From contig CM072906.1 in NCBI GenBank assembly GCA_037013685.1, positions 4,191,001-4,255,000 on the forward strand: 64,000 bases of DNA. The letters run 5' to 3'. Below, in pieces: positions 23,285 to 36,600 of this stretch (positions are counted from its first letter, which is position 1; each line of letters opens with the position of its first letter). The stretch is from Acridotheres tristis. Its lineage: Eukaryota; Chordata; Aves; Passeriformes; Sturnidae. Below the pieces are notes generated by a model, which had not been told where the DNA came from, ran no database searches, and saw only the letters and a list, made by a program, of their open reading frames with translations. The position numbers were made by a program, and so were the translations under genes.

Positions 23285-25737
23285 CGGTGCTGTGCAGGTT
23301 GGGACACTGAAGGAAAGCTCCAGTGACCTTCCTGTGGTTAACAGACAATGCTCTGTAGAAGATGTTGGTGCCTCTCAGCTCTGTGCCTCAATCCAGTTTG
23401 CATTTTCTCTCCCTGGAACAGAAATGACAAATATTTGAGTAATGGAAGGTGCCTTGATCATGTCAAATTCTGCCCCTCTCCTTTTTCTCCTAGACCAGGG
23501 CCACTTTGTGTAGCACTGCTGAGGGTCTGGTGAAACCCCCCTGCTCTGCACCTGCCTGGCCCATCTTGGAGGATGTGCTGCCCCAAACATTTGACCTATG
23601 AGAAAATTGGCTTTCCTGGGGTCCAGGTATAACTGGCTCGTGGTCTTCATCCAGTCCTTGATCCATCAGCTGCTCTAAAATAATTTTTAGAGACACACTC
23701 TGGTTTAGTGGCTTAAAATGGCCAAGGGAGCCACTCCCAGGCCGTGTGTGCTCCTGCCTGGGCCCTGCAGCCAGAAGGTTGCAATTATTTCCTTGTTCTT
23801 TCAGACTTCATTATGTTGCTCCACATGCCTTCATATGGTAAAGGACACTGCAGTTCTAACAAGCTTGGCTGGAATAATCAGTCCTTCTTGGCAAATACCT
23901 CCCTTGACTTGAAGATGTGCAGTGAGACCAAGGAATCATCTTTATCTTTTTGGGGTGGTGATGCTGCTCACTCAGCCCTGTCCCTGCTGAGGCAGGTGTC
24001 CATTCCTGTGGGAAAGGGAAGGAAATATTTCTGTTTGGGCTGTGGAGCCAGTGTCTGCAGTTCACCAAGCACCAGGAATGTGCTGTTGCTGTGGTGATGC
24101 AGGCTGGTCAGTGCCATGTGCTGCTGACTTGACTTCCCAGACCACTGGGGGAATGGGTTAGGAATCCTGTGCCCAATGAAGCACAACAAAGCCCAGCCCA
24201 CAGAGCTGCACAGGCAAATGTGCAATGAGGGAGTGGGATGGCTCAGTGGGAACTGTAGGCAAAGCAACACTGAGGATGCTTAAAATACCTTGGAGGTGGG
24301 TGATTTTCCTCGTGCACTTTCAGGTACTCTTTTACTTGCACAGCACATGGTCCAGCAGGTTGAATTTGATTCCTTCCTGTCCCTGAAGGCCCTGGAACTG
24401 CTCTGAATTTGCCCCAGCAGAGCTGAGGTTGGGATTAAAGCAGATGGGAAACTTGGCGAGCAGTGCAGGCAGGATGGCCTTTGCGGGGGCCAGGCACGAG
24501 TGCACATCCATGTGCTTCTGCCATCCTGTGAATCTAGAGAGAGAGAGGGGGCTTAAAGGGGGTCAGAAAAAAAAAGGAGAAATCGTGGTGTGATGCAGTA
24601 TTTTGGCACGACTGGGTTATTTTACTTAATAGTTTGGAGATGATTTAATCTTGGAGATAATTAAATTGAAGGTGTCATTTCAAAAGATAACAATGTCTGT
24701 ATGAGCTCTGTTAGGTTTGGCATAAGTTTCAGCTTGTTTTGTGGGAATTGAGGGATTTTCTTGAGTGGAACATGGGGGAGGAAAGGCAAGGCTAGTTTGA
24801 TGGTATTTATTTCCACCCTTTCTTGCTATAAAATAATCTGACATAATGCAGAGCAAGAAAGCAGCCCCTGTGACTTCAAGGGGGTGAGAGCAAAATACTC
24901 CCCTGGACTTGATTGTAGCTTCTGACAAAGAAACATCTCAGATCAAATCCCATCTTCGTGTGCCTGCTGCCATGACCTGCTGAGGGACAGAAACTGGTCT
25001 GTGAAGCAGTGCTGGGGTCAGGAAGCCCTGGGAGCTCTGCAGGGACCCTTCTTAGGGGTGTGAGCTCCCAGGGTCATTCTGGGCTCCCAAAATGCCACTC
25101 TTCTCTCCACTGTCACTTGTTTCAACTGGAAGGTCCCTGTGTGTGTAGCTGATGTGGTTTGTGACCTGCTCTGTGCCTTTCCTGCAGGACAGCTGTGCCT
25201 GGCAGCCCCCTCTCCTGCAGCCCCAACTGGGGAAGTTCTCTGCCCTGTGCTGGGCATGACTCAGTTTGTGCTCCCTGTGGGGATGTGTTAATCCTTATAC
25301 TTTGGGTACAGGTCTCCTCCAGAGCTGTCTGTGGTGTGGGGGACCTACCCAGCCAAAATTTAACATTTAGCCTTCTGGTATGTGACCTGCAGGTGACTGG
25401 AACACGTGTTCCAGAAGTGAGGTGCCAGCCTGCTCCTGTAGACCCTCTTGCATGGTTGGATGGAGCCAGCCAGGATCCCTGGGAGCTGGCAGGGAGCCCT
25501 CAGTCCCACGTGTCAGTGCTCTGCTCCATCCCTGCCTGTGACACAGGGTGACCAGGGGAGCAGGTCCCTGCTCAGGACACCTGCTTTGCTGAGCTCTCCC
25601 CTGACTGTCCTTTCAGCCCAGCCCTACTCAGCCATGGGTTTGTGCAGGGAGACATTGGTAGCACTTTGCCTTCTCTTTGAACACTGCATTTTCAGTGATA
25701 TTTTGCCTTGTTCCTAAATGATGAATTTATTTCTCTG

Positions 25738-25800
25738 GGTCTCAGAGCTCTGCTGCCACCAGTTTAACACCAGCTGTGTGACCCTCAGTGAAGAAAGGCT
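25738..25800 (+). mobile_element. Possible MIR core relic (weak)
   Basis: TCTGCTGCCACCAGTTTAAC followed by ACCAGCTGTGTGACCCTCAG resembles the MIR core, in which CTCTGCCACTTAC is followed by AGCTGTGTGACCTTGGGCAA. Only this short part is recognisable, so chance resemblance is quite possible. Confidence 0.25.
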
Positions 25801-28237
25801 CTATGTAATAATAGGTGTGTCTGTATTTTGTTTTTTCACTTTAGTTCTGATGTGAAAAGCCCTGTCTGGGCATTTAAGTGGTGTGGCTTGTGATATACAC
25901 TAATTTATGTAGAAGTTGGCAGGGTTTTTTTCCTTGCCAGCAGGAGAAGGAAGGGGACCTGGGACCTCCTTCTGGTGAATTACTTAGAAAAACAGCCAAC
26001 ATTTAAAATTACAGGTTTGGAATTGAACTATAAATTCCAGTGAAGTAAAAGATCCATGAATAATATGTCATTAGTCTGAAATATAATTTGTTTGTATGTT
26101 TTAAGCAGTAGAAAGGAAACAGGATATAATTCCTATTAGCAACGTATATATTTTCCCCAAGCAAGAACCAGCTGCCTGATGGAAAGTTTATGTTTGCTCC
26201 ATAAATGTTTTTAACTGTTTGGTTGTATTGGGTTCTTTTTCCAGTGGTACACAGAGCTTTAATCTCTCCTGGTTCAGCTAGGTTGATGTCTGCTCTCAGT
26301 CTGGGATTGTGTGCCCTCTGTTCAGGGTGAGCATGTCATGGGTTGCCACAGATTTAACACAAAATCCAGAAATCAAGAGTTTGTCTGTCTGCTCTGATGG
26401 GAATTTTGAGAATGACAAGCCAGACTCACAGAAAATGTTTTCACATCTTTGCTCAGATCTGACCAACTCTTCTGTGATCTGGAAAATTCTGGTGAAACAG
26501 GAGGAGGTATTTTTACAAGGGACTTTTTGCATTTCTCACAGTGTTGGACCCAGTGTAATCATAGAGCACTTTTGGTGTTTTTATTGGGGACCATGTGATT
26601 TTGTTTATGCCATTAGATGTCTGGGTGAACTGGATCAAAGCTGTTGGATTTGCTTCTGTTTGAGACAGAAATTGCCACAGATTCTTCCACAAAAAGGTTT
26701 AAGGCACTTGTGGTGCCCTTCTGTGTGTGACCTTTCAGTGAGCAGAGGTGGATGCCAGCTGAAGAACCTGGAGTTTGTCTCATTTTCCTTTATCATTCTG
26801 TGTCTGCTCACTGGGATGATGTGGCTGTACCTGCTCATCTCACAGCCAGTACTGTGGAAGGCGAAAGCTTACAGAAAACTTCTTTTCTTTTTTTTAAGTT
26901 AAACATTTTTGGGTCCTATCTTGTGTTTAAAGTCACTTTGGGTTTAGGCTGGGAGGCAGAAGCATGGAACTTGGTTTGAGATGTTATGCTGGCTCCAAAG
27001 TGTGGTGCATTTGGGGTCCATCTGGGCTCTCAGAGAGCTTTTGTGGGTTCTGAAAAGGTTCTGAGTTTCCTGCAAATCTTAATGACCTTGATAAGGGCTT
27101 GCTGTGAATTCAGCTTCAGAGAGATTGAGAAATAAAAAGAGAAAAAAATTGAGAATAAAAAGAGGCTCTGTGCTGACACCTGGCACGGCAGGAGCCTGAA
27201 GGAGCAGTACCTGCCCAGCAGCACTTGGGTGCAGTAAATGTGTGACTCTGGAGGTCCTGGGCCATTCTCACTGCTTGGAATTGGAAGCAACTCAGCCAAA
27301 GGCAGTGGAAGAGCATTCGATGGGGATGGCATAACCAGAACCATGATGGAGACGTGTCACACCCCTGTGAATCCCTGTGCCAGCAAGAGTTAAGGAGCTC
27401 CTGTCCAGGGAGTAATGGCAGGAGCTGCCATTTGGTGCTGACAGACAGGGAGTCACTTGCTGCCTGCAGCTTCTATCAATTTCCACTCTGTTGTCAGCAG
27501 GTTGTAAATAAAACCTCAGCTCTTTGTGCTGGCTCTGGGACTGCTGCTCTGGGCGAGCCCTGGTGGATGTGGAGCCTGCTGGACACCCAGGGACCCCTGG
27601 CCATGGCTCAGGGCAAGGACACAGCCCAGCACCCCCACATCCTGCTGGCATGCCAGAGGCAGCAGCAGGCTCAGGGCACCGTGTGCTTCTCAGGGTTCAC
27701 CCCAAGGAAATGAAACTGCTGTCTGATGTGAACTTGGGCTTGATTTTTTGGCAGCTTTGAGAGAGAGAAATAGGATTAAAAGTAAATGGAGGAATTCCTC
27801 TTTTCAGAAAAGAAAAATGGAAGAGGAGGGAAAGGGTCCAGCTTGAAATCGAGCTTAATGTTGCTGCTCACTCTTGGAGCTGCTCAGAAGGCATCCAACA
27901 ACTGACTTGTGTGTTTTTGGAAGTACCCTGGCTCAGCTATGGAGCAGGGGCCCCGAGTTGTGCTTTGTGGCTCCACCAGCTCCTGCGTGTGATGGGGACC
28001 AAAGCACTCAGGCCAGCTTTTCAGAGGCACTCAATAATTTTTGGGCTGTCTGGTTTGGGAATTTCCAAATCCAAGCAGCTTCCACTGGCTTCTGTGGGTG
28101 GTTCTGGGTAGGCAGAGCCTTAAACAAACAAACAGCCACCACCCCCTGCTGCTGCTGCTCAGACATCCCAGCTTAAGACACCCAAAGTCTCCAGTTCCCA
28201 AGTCCTCTTGCCACACCAGAAAATGTTGACTTTCATC

Positions 28238-28325
28238 TTTGTCTGTTTCTTCATCTGTAAAACAACAATTTTACAACCAATTGCTTATACCTGGTAGTTG
28301 ATGTAAGGATGAAAAGAAGCTTCCT
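28238..28325 (+). mobile_element. MIR-type SINE 3' half relic, + orientation
   Basis: GTTTCTTCATCTGTAAAAC at about 28244-28263 matches the diagnostic MIR segment CAGTTTCCTCATCTGTAAAA. It is followed by an A/T-rich part and a TACCTGGTAGTTGATGTAAG block that parallels TACCTACCTCATAGGGTTGT. It then runs through AGGATGAAA, as MIR does with GAGGATTAAA. The tRNA-like head is missing or unrecognisable. Confidence 0.5.
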
Positions 28326-31300
28326 CAAAGGAAACAGTTGTGAAGCAAACTTTATAAATGTGGTGCCAAGGCTTTCATGACGGCCCTGTCTCTATGGGAG
28401 GCTCAGATGCTGTGTAACTCTCTGTTTTGAACTAATTTAGAGCATTTCTTTTCAGGCTCCTGCAAGTCTTGTCCTCTCTGAACATGGGTGTTCCCATTCT
28501 CCAGTTTGTTTTTCATGTCCATGTGGTCATCTGGAGCAGCCCAGTTCCCAGGGCAGGCTGTATGGAGAGCATTGGATTTGAGCAGGATGCTGTTCATCCC
28601 CAGAAAATGGTGTTTTGAGATCACTCCAAAGCAACTAACCCAAGAGGACACTGGCAAAGCTGCAGCTTTGGGGGTTTGAATGGTGGCTCTGGGCTCCAGG
28701 TCTCTGAAATGAGGCTGAAAGATTTTAGATTCTATTAAATGGACATTTTTATTTGCATTTGCTGCTGTGGTAAAGGCAGGGGCTGTTCATGTCTCCTCCT
28801 GCCTGGGGGCAGAGTGTTTGGTGCTGTAATTTTAGCTGTTCAACATCTGCTCTGTTACACCCCTGCTCCAGAAGGGGACTCAGCACTAAACTTTCCAGGT
28901 CTGTCCGAAGTTGATCTGCTTCAGCCCTACTGGCATTTTTGATGGGAATTTTACGACTTCTTTCTTGCAAGTTTGGTACACATTTTGTTTTCTTTGGAGC
29001 CAATATTGGCTCCTTGTGCCTTTCTTTTGGAAGCTCCAGTGATCAATGCCTTTGGTTGTGGGAACTCTTGCAGAGAAGAGCTCTGTCATCATTTATGGGG
29101 GTACGGGAAAAACAGATGAGGAAGTGAAATATATGCCAGATATTATCCTCAGAACTGCTCTTATCTGATATCTACAGCTGTACTTGTTTAATGTTAATAT
29201 TATTTTGCTTAGCTGGACCTTTCTGTAGAGAAGTTTTTGTTAAAAAAGTGGAGTTTTCTAAAATCAGGCATCTTTGTTCAGCAACTAGAATTATCTGTGT
29301 TGGTATCTGTGTGTATGATTCACTGTTACTGCACTGGGATTGGTTTTTAATACTCTGTGTTTTCTAAAGTCATATTCTGGTGGAAGCCATCAACAGGAAA
29401 GGAGCTGTTGTGGTTTCAGAAGTTGGATGCTCTCCACTGGTCATCTGGATAAGATACAACACTTTATTTTTAATCTGGCACTGCTCTGCCACCCAGATTG
29501 GCACCTTGGGTTTGTTCTTGAAAAAAAATAGGAATTCTTGGGTAGCTCGAGCCAGCAGGACAGATTCTCCATTTGTGTCTTTGTCACATGTGATGGTTGT
29601 GCTGCCTTATGGTCACCATCTGCTCCCCAGCCTCTTAAGTCATCTGAGCAATTAGTCCAAGGCTCATTCATCAACCATGGACTATTTGTGCTCATTTTTG
29701 GATCTCCTTCATCACAGTGCCTGGACCTAATGAAGGGAGTGTGGTCCAGATGCCAAGGCAGGTAAATGAAATCAGTAAAACTAGAAGTTCTCCTATTCCC
29801 CAGTAAGTTTTGTAGCCAAACAAGCTGATTTTGGGGACAGAGCACTTGGCCTTTTAAGGGAAATCTGTTGTTCAGTCTGGTAATTCAGACTAACACCTAA
29901 TCTTTAACTCCTGCAGCACTGTTATGACCCAAGGCAAGGCATCCATTCCTTTTGGAAAAGAATTGTAATCCAAGCCCTGACCATTCAGGACAGTGATGAT
30001 AAAACAGGAGCTATTACAGCACTCACTGCATGAAGCCAACAGTTACAACAATGTTTTTAATAGGTGTAAAAGTGCCTAAAAATATCACCTGCCTACACAG
30101 ATAAGTTTAAATCGGAATAAGGAGTAGAGTCTCTTAAACATATCAACCTAAGATTCAAAAAACTTTTTTTTTTTTTTTTTTAAGTGAAAAGCTTAAATAA
30201 TTTCCCCAGAAAGCCAGTTTGTAACTTAAGCCTTCCCAGGGAATGATCCAACGTCCAGTCTAATCGTTTTATGTGACTATTTAATCTACTGTATAACAAA
30301 CAAAAATACTTGCAGTACCATAGCAACTACTGCACAGACTGGTGCCCTTGGGACAGAGATCAGCTTCCTGATCCAAAGCAAACCTGCCTACTCTATATCC
30401 TAAGATAGATTTTAGGGCAACCTTATGGAATCATAAGGAAGACTTTCAAATGCAGGCTAAAATGGACCCGTTTTTTGGATGTGGATGTTTCATTCACTGG
30501 CCCAGAGATACATAAATATGCTCCTTGCTTTGGGATAAATATGCAAGGCTTCAAGGCCATGAAGGTTTCCAGCCTTTTTCCTGGATTTAGGTGTATTATA
30601 GCTAGAAATCACTTTATTATTTGTGCATAAAACCTGTGTGTGTTGAATTTCAGAGGAATGCCCAATTAATGGTTTTGTATTTAAGGTAATAAAGAACCTC
30701 TCCTACTCTGACTGGAAAGCTTTAGGAAACTTTGCAGGAGCACTGGTTTTGATGAAAGGCTCTGTTGTGGGTCTACACCCCAATACTCCTGATTCCCTTC
30801 CTCCCCTCTGGATGTTTATTCCACAACTTCACTGCTGCAGCTGAGGGTTTTCTGTCCCAGCTTTTTATATGCTTTGCTCTGGGCCTGGTGGATCTGCACC
30901 ACGTTGAGGAAACTGCCCTGGACCACAGCACAACTCAAAAATGCAAATTAATTGTGATCCTATTTCAATCAGCTACAGTTGTGTCCCCTGATGAGCATGC
31001 CCTGGACCTGTGGCTGTGCTGGCACAAAGCAACTGGGCTTTATTTTGGGCAGCATGGATTTATCCTTAGGCTAGAAATACTCCTAAGCCTTCCATAATTT
31101 GTGTTGCATCTAGAGCTGGTCAGGATTTTCCCAATAGAACTGATTTGTGTCAGGAAACACTGACTCAGTGGGATCTTTGTTGATGTTGTTGTGAGAGATA
31201 TGTCCAAACCGGTGGCAGAGAGGCAGGAGGGATGTGGTGCCCAGCCAGGAGTGATGCTGTGCCCAGCTCCAGGGGTCCTGGTGGGCTCTGGGGCTGCCTG

Positions 31301-32285
31301 GGAAGGGTGGGAAGGGATCAGACCAGGGTGAGCTGGGACATTGGAAGGTTCTCATCCCCTGAATGCCCCCTCATCAGCTGCCCCAGGCTGCAGGACATGC
31401 CAGTGGATGCATCCTTGGCTTGGAAACTCTGCAGCGTGGGGTTTCCTTTCCTGCTTTCCTGCTTGTGCACAGCCAGCCAAACACTGGCAGTTTGGAATTT
31501 GGAATTTGAAGCACAAATCCCTCTGTGGTGTTGTTGGCAAGGGAGGTGTGAGTGGGACAGAAGAGCTGTTACTGTCCCTGAGGGTTTACGGAGCACGGGG
31601 CTGTTTCCCATCCTCTGCTTGGGTGCCTGAATCCTTGCATGGCATTACAGCCTGGTCGGCAGGCAGGAAAGAAAGGAGACATTTTGGGATTTTTGAAATG
31701 CTCCTAGGAATGTGCATTGGCACTAAAGTTTTTGGGCAGTGGTGGTGTGATCTATATAGTAAATATTTGCCTATTCCCTTCCTCTCACCCCTTTTCTGCT
31801 TTTCTTTTCTCCTCCTGTTATTCTGTGAACTTTCATTTCTGCTCTCCTCTCTTCTGTATTAATAGCACCAACAAAAGCTGTTTGCTCAAGACAAATAATT
31901 TATCATATATATGTGTGTAAAGTTTGAGAACCTTTCTGGTTCAAAAGCATAAATGAAATGTTGAGCTACCACGATCCTAAAGCAAATTACTGTACTTCAT
32001 CTGAAAAGAATCTTCCCACATTGCAGGATCTCTGTGTAAAATGATACCCAACTAAGAAATAGAACTTATTAATGAAAGTTTTGACAGAGAAGGTTTCACT
32101 TTGAAAATGAGCTTCCCCAACAAAGCTTTTATAATAATTGAGTTTGAAACAAGGCTATGCAGACACAATAATTTCCAGGCTGAGTGATCAGATATAACTT
32201 TTTTCTATGGTTTCTTTTTTCTCTTTTTCCCTTAAAATCCCTTCTCACAATTGGACCTGCCATAGATTTAATCCTGGAAACCTCC

Positions 32286-32326
32286 AATAAAATATAACAA
32301 AGACAAAAAAAAAAAAAAAAAAAAAA
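32286..32326 (+). repeat. AATAAA followed by a 22-base A tract
   Basis: AATAAA at 32286-32291 is followed after 13 bases by 22 uninterrupted A (32305-32326). Signal, cleavage-distance spacer and A tail is the layout of a retroposed mRNA 3' end. It could equally be an A-rich tract beside a chance hexamer. The upstream sequence (about 32200-32285) matches no gene I recognise and no flanking target duplication was seen. Confidence 0.4.
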
Positions 32327-33518
32327 GGAAGGAAAAAACAGGATAATGCTTCCTTCAAGCTTTCTTGGACTTCTCCTTTTCAAATTATCCTTAGTCTTGA
32401 AACAATTTAAAATCAAAATTGTACTTTCTATTGCAACCCCAATAAACTGAGATCATGGCCTTTCTCAGCAAGCTCTGTCTTCCCCTTCTGTCCAATCTGT
32501 GCCTTTGTTCTGCACAAAACTCATTAATACCTGAATATATATAATTACTGAATATATATCTAATATATCTATATGAATATATATAATTATTAATACCTGA
32601 ATATACCTGAATATCAGTGCCCTGCCTTGCCACTTTAATTACTGTAATTTAGTCTTAAAATCTTTCATTGTGTACTTTAGGACTGTGCTTGTTTATTGTA
32701 CTGAGAGCTGTATCTGGATTATTTCCTGGGAGCTGTGAGTTAGTGTTTCCCTGTTTATCCCTCGGGACATGGAGGGAAAGGTTGCTTTGAGTGATGTCCT
32801 GTGGGGTTTCAGGGGACAGCAGGGCCATCTCCTGCACTGCAGGACTGCAGGGAAAGCTTGCAAGGCACCATGAAAGCTCAGGGGTCATGCAAAGGAAATC
32901 TTAAAGCAGTGGAGATCTGGGTTAGATCCCCTGGCCTTGGATTAGGGATGTGTCTGTGACAGGAGACTGGTTGTACCAGTCAGCTAACTCAGGTTAAAAT
33001 CACTGGGAGAGTTGACAAATTGATTTTTCTCTTATGCATTAATTAGAAATTACTGTTCTTGCTCACACTGATTGAGGAGATGGGGCTGTTCATGGCACTT
33101 AGAGAATATAGAAGAAATACTCTTAGAAATCTAATGATTGGTACAGGTAACTTTGCCAGTTTGTTGCTTGGGCAGATCAGTTTATTGGTCATTAAGAGCA
33201 TTGTTCTAGCAGGGAGAAGGAGCTTCTTGTCCCCTCCCAAATTTAGCTGATACCCACATGCAGATATTTAACTCAAGATTGCTTTGATAGTCTGGTACTT
33301 TAACTAGTGCAAATCCCACGTAGAAATGCTGATTTTGGGTTGCATTAGGAGTAGGGGTGGGTGTGTGCTCTGCTCACTGCAGGTTGATGAGGGTCAGGAC
33401 ATGAGTTTAGCAGGCTGCTGCCATGCTGTGCCCTCTCTGCATATTGTGACACAAAGGACAATCTGTTGGCTAAAAAACACCTGAGTGCACTAGGAAATGG
33501 TTCACCTGACTTAGGTAA
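32327..33518 (+). other. COL26A1: Intron segment; no gene seen
   Basis: About 1.2 kb containing the AT-rich microsatellite at 32523-32614 (separate entry). The rest shows no exon, RNA gene or transposon that I can name. Confidence 0.55.
32523..32614. repeat. AT-rich degenerate microsatellite with nested direct repeats
   Basis: TTAATACCTGAATATA occurs at about 32524 and again at about 32590, and GAATATATATAATTA occurs at about 32533 and 32575. The stretch between is (TA)n-like with C and G interruptions. The nesting suggests repeated slippage. The apparent tyrosine/isoleucine-rich minus-strand frame here is a by-product of the TA repeats. Confidence 0.75.
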
Positions 33519-33607
33519 ATCACTGAATGGAAGGGACCTTAAAGCTCATCTTGTTCCACTCCCTGCCATGGGCAAGGACACCTTCCACTATCCCAGGGTG
33601 TCCCAGG
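33519..33607 (-). mobile_element. CR1 LINE 3'-end fragment, minus orientation
   Basis: On the + strand it reads ATCACTGAATGG, AAGGGACCTTAAAGCTCATC, a TTCCACTCCCTGCCATGGGC block and AAGGACACCTTCCACTATCC, ending near CCCAGG. This is the reverse complement of the CR1 3' end, in the same family layout as the copy at 6788 but inverted. It is 5'-truncated, with moderate divergence. Confidence 0.85.
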
Positions 33608-36600
33608 TACCTCTAATTGCTCTCTTTTCTCATTTCCCGTCCAGACCCTTAGTCAGTTGTTGGCCAGAATTGCAATGGGGGCATGCACAGAGTCTGCATC
33701 CTCACTGTCCACACGCCTGCTATAAATTTTGGCGAGTACCAGTGCTTTTAGAGATAATCCCAGCACTGACATAGCTGGATGCTGCCCCACTGGAAAGGTG
33801 CCCGTGGGATTTGGCAGTGACATCTGGAAAAAAGCTGAGTGTTGTGCCCTTGCAGCACCGTGAAGGAAAAGCTCTGCAGGGGTGGTGCTGCAGTGATGCA
33901 GTTTTGTGCTTTCCAGGTGAATCAGTTGTGGAAACACTGAAGGCCATCTCGTTTTTAAAATGGTTTGCTGGCATAGGCCCTTGACATGGCATTTATCCTA
34001 CACCTTGATATGGAGTAGCATTATCTTAATTGTTCTTGGCGTGGTGCAGGACAGATCCAGCCTTTCAGGCTCTGGGTGGGAGGAGTGAGAGCCTCTGGGA
34101 AGCACAGGGATGTTTTTCTGTTGTCTGGCTGCTTGATTAAATTGCTGGGAGTTCAGCTGCCTGAGCAGCCGAGTTTTAGTGCATGATTTGTGTTTCGAGG
34201 GTTGTCAGGAGGCCTAGATCCTTGAACCAGCATGCTCTTTGCTTTTTTCTTTTTCATCTTAATTTTGAATAAATAAAACTAAATTATGGTGACAATTCCC
34301 GGAATTTTATCGCTCTCAGAGCTGCTCCAAATACTGGGCTCGTTCAGATCCCAGGCAGCCAGGTGAGGAACATCTGTCTATCACATAACATCTGTCCATG
34401 AGTAAGATAAATTAAGAGGCTTTCTTATTGGTCTGCCAAAGTTATTGGTCTTAGAGTTGGGAATGGAAACTGAGACCTTTGCTGTGCTCCTCAGACCACC
34501 CTTCCAACCACATGCTTGTGTTTCAGTGCTCAGGCTGCTCTCAAACACGTGCAGTTAGTGATCTGTGCTGCTCATGCTATCAGGCATCTCCATTAAATTT
34601 ATTATCCTGCAAAAGATCTAAGCTTTTTGCAGAGTTATACCCTGGCTGTGTTCCTTTGTGAATTATTTACGGTAGTATTTTTGGTCCTCACTCATCCAGT
34701 TTTGGATAAAACTCTTTTTCCTCCAGTTTCCTGCCATTTATCCTTCATGCTTGAAGCCAAATTTTTAGATTGTACGATTACTGCATTTCAGGTGGTGGTG
34801 TTCATTCACCTCTGCCTTACAAGGAGCAGCTTTATCCAGCAGACATTACTGAAGCTGTAGGTAGCAGATGGACAATTTTTTCCTTCTTAAAAGAGATGGT
34901 GTCAGAAGCTTTGTATTGAAAACAAGGAATTAGAAGTATCTGCTTTCAATAAGTCAAGGTTATTTTGTAACATAGGGAGGGGTCTTGGTTTTTAACAATT
35001 GTGTTTTCGCCATCGATTTTTTTTGCTGCCATTTGAGTTTCTCAGCTGGACAATGAAAAATATTCCTATTTTAGCCAGATCTTACAGTAAGCACTGTTTT
35101 TCACTTCCATCAGGAGAAGTTATGTGTGGGAAGGCTACAAGTGATCAGATATTTTCTTTATTTATGTTTTTTTTTCTTTTCACTTTTCATTCTCCAGGAC
35201 AGTCCTGTGATCTTTGCTTTGTCAAACAAATATTGTTGATTTTCAAAAACCCAGCAGGACATGTCACCAGAAGTTGCAGCTTTGAAATTTCAGAACAACA
35301 GTAAAAGCTCACCTGTGGAAAACTTATGATTGAAGACAGACCTTATTATCTTCTCTCTAATTATAACAGTGACTGCAAAGGTGCTGGAGACATAAAAGAT
35401 TAGTGCATTGTCTGTAGTGGCTTTATAGCCAATGTAACTGTAGAAAATAACTTGGTTTTTTACTGAAGGTGAAGAGGGAGAGAATTAACTCTTCTGATAC
35501 CTGAGAGATGCTTTGTGAGTTTGAATGCTGGTCCTTGCTAATGGAGATTTTCTCAGTATTTTTGACTCTAAATGCAGATGTTATGTAGGCAGGATAAGAG
35601 TAAGTGGGTGATATGTTTCAGTAAGAAAAAAGGAATTACTCTGAAGGGAGAAGGGCAGCAGCACAAAATATCCATGTGTATGTGGGTGCCTGTGTCTCCC
35701 TTCACTCTTGCCCAATCCCATCCAAATAAAACCTATTTAATCCTCCTTGCTCCATTTTACAAGCTGTGCACATATTAACTCTGCTTTGTCTGAGCTATAA
35801 CAGCATTGCAGATGATGGATGGACTGTGGTGCATGTCCTTGTTCATTTACTAGAGATGGGAACATTCTTCCTGCAGGCAGGTTCTCATTTCTCTTTCTGC
35901 TTTCTCCGTTGCTGTCTGGTGGACAAGAAGATCTTTGTTCTGTAGTTTATCTGCTCCTGCTGTTTGTTCTGCACCTGGAGTCAAGATATTGATTTGTGGC
36001 ACTGTGTAATCCCATCCTCAGTAACCCCCTGGGACAGCTCGAGCAGTGTGGGGATGCTCCAGGTGGGAAGGACACAAAAGGGGAGGATCTCTGAAAAGTG
36101 GAGAATCCTCTCCTGCAAATACCCTGCAAAACAGAAATGTCAGGACAGCCCCATGCATCAGCCCTGTGGGTTTGAGTCCTGAGATTTTCTTCAGCAGTGC
36201 CTATAATAATAGTAAAGGGTCTGTTTTGGGAGAAATTTTGGCAATCTCTAAATGCCCAGTGTGGTTTAGAGCTTCTCTTTGAAGCATGGCTTTGCCTTGA
36301 ACTGTCTTTTTGGAGATTGCCCTCCTCCCCTTCCTCACCTGCTTATCTCCTTATCTCTTTCTTGCTAAACTGTAGGTTAAAATAACAGTGGAGTTTTTAG
36401 GGGAGCCAGAACAACAATAAAAAAATAATCTTTTCAGTGAAGTGGCTACAGGTCCTTGATTGCTTCCATCCCATTTTGTCTTGGGGCTGTTATTTTTGCC
36501 TTCTTGGGTTAGATGTTTTTATGGATATTAGCATCCCCTTTCATCTTGGAGACTTGAATATTTTGGTACCAAATAGTACTAAACTTGCCTTCACAGGAGA

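Larger units (their letters stand above)
23285..32285 (+). other. COL26A1: Intron segment; no gene seen
   Basis: About 9 kb. It holds the longest non-repetitive open frame of the window, 197 codons at 26309-26902 (+). That frame has a hydrophobic stretch near its end but no recognisable family and no splice-site logic, and about this length is expected by chance. A near duplicate of ATTGAGAAATAAAAAGAG lies at 27124-27165, a short GA run at 24537-24550, and an 18-base T run at 30164-30181. Two MIR-like relics are listed separately. Confidence 0.5.

Noticed and set aside
26309..26902. Open frame of 197 codons on + with a hydrophobic segment.
   Set aside because: About this length is expected once by chance in 64 kb over six frames. 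There is no recognisable domain, promoter or splice context.
34320..34362. A 43-bp segment between CTCTCAG and GTGAGG, open in all three frames.
   Set aside because: Too short to judge by openness. None of the three peptides matches the host gene or any family I know. Such pairs occur often by chance in long introns.
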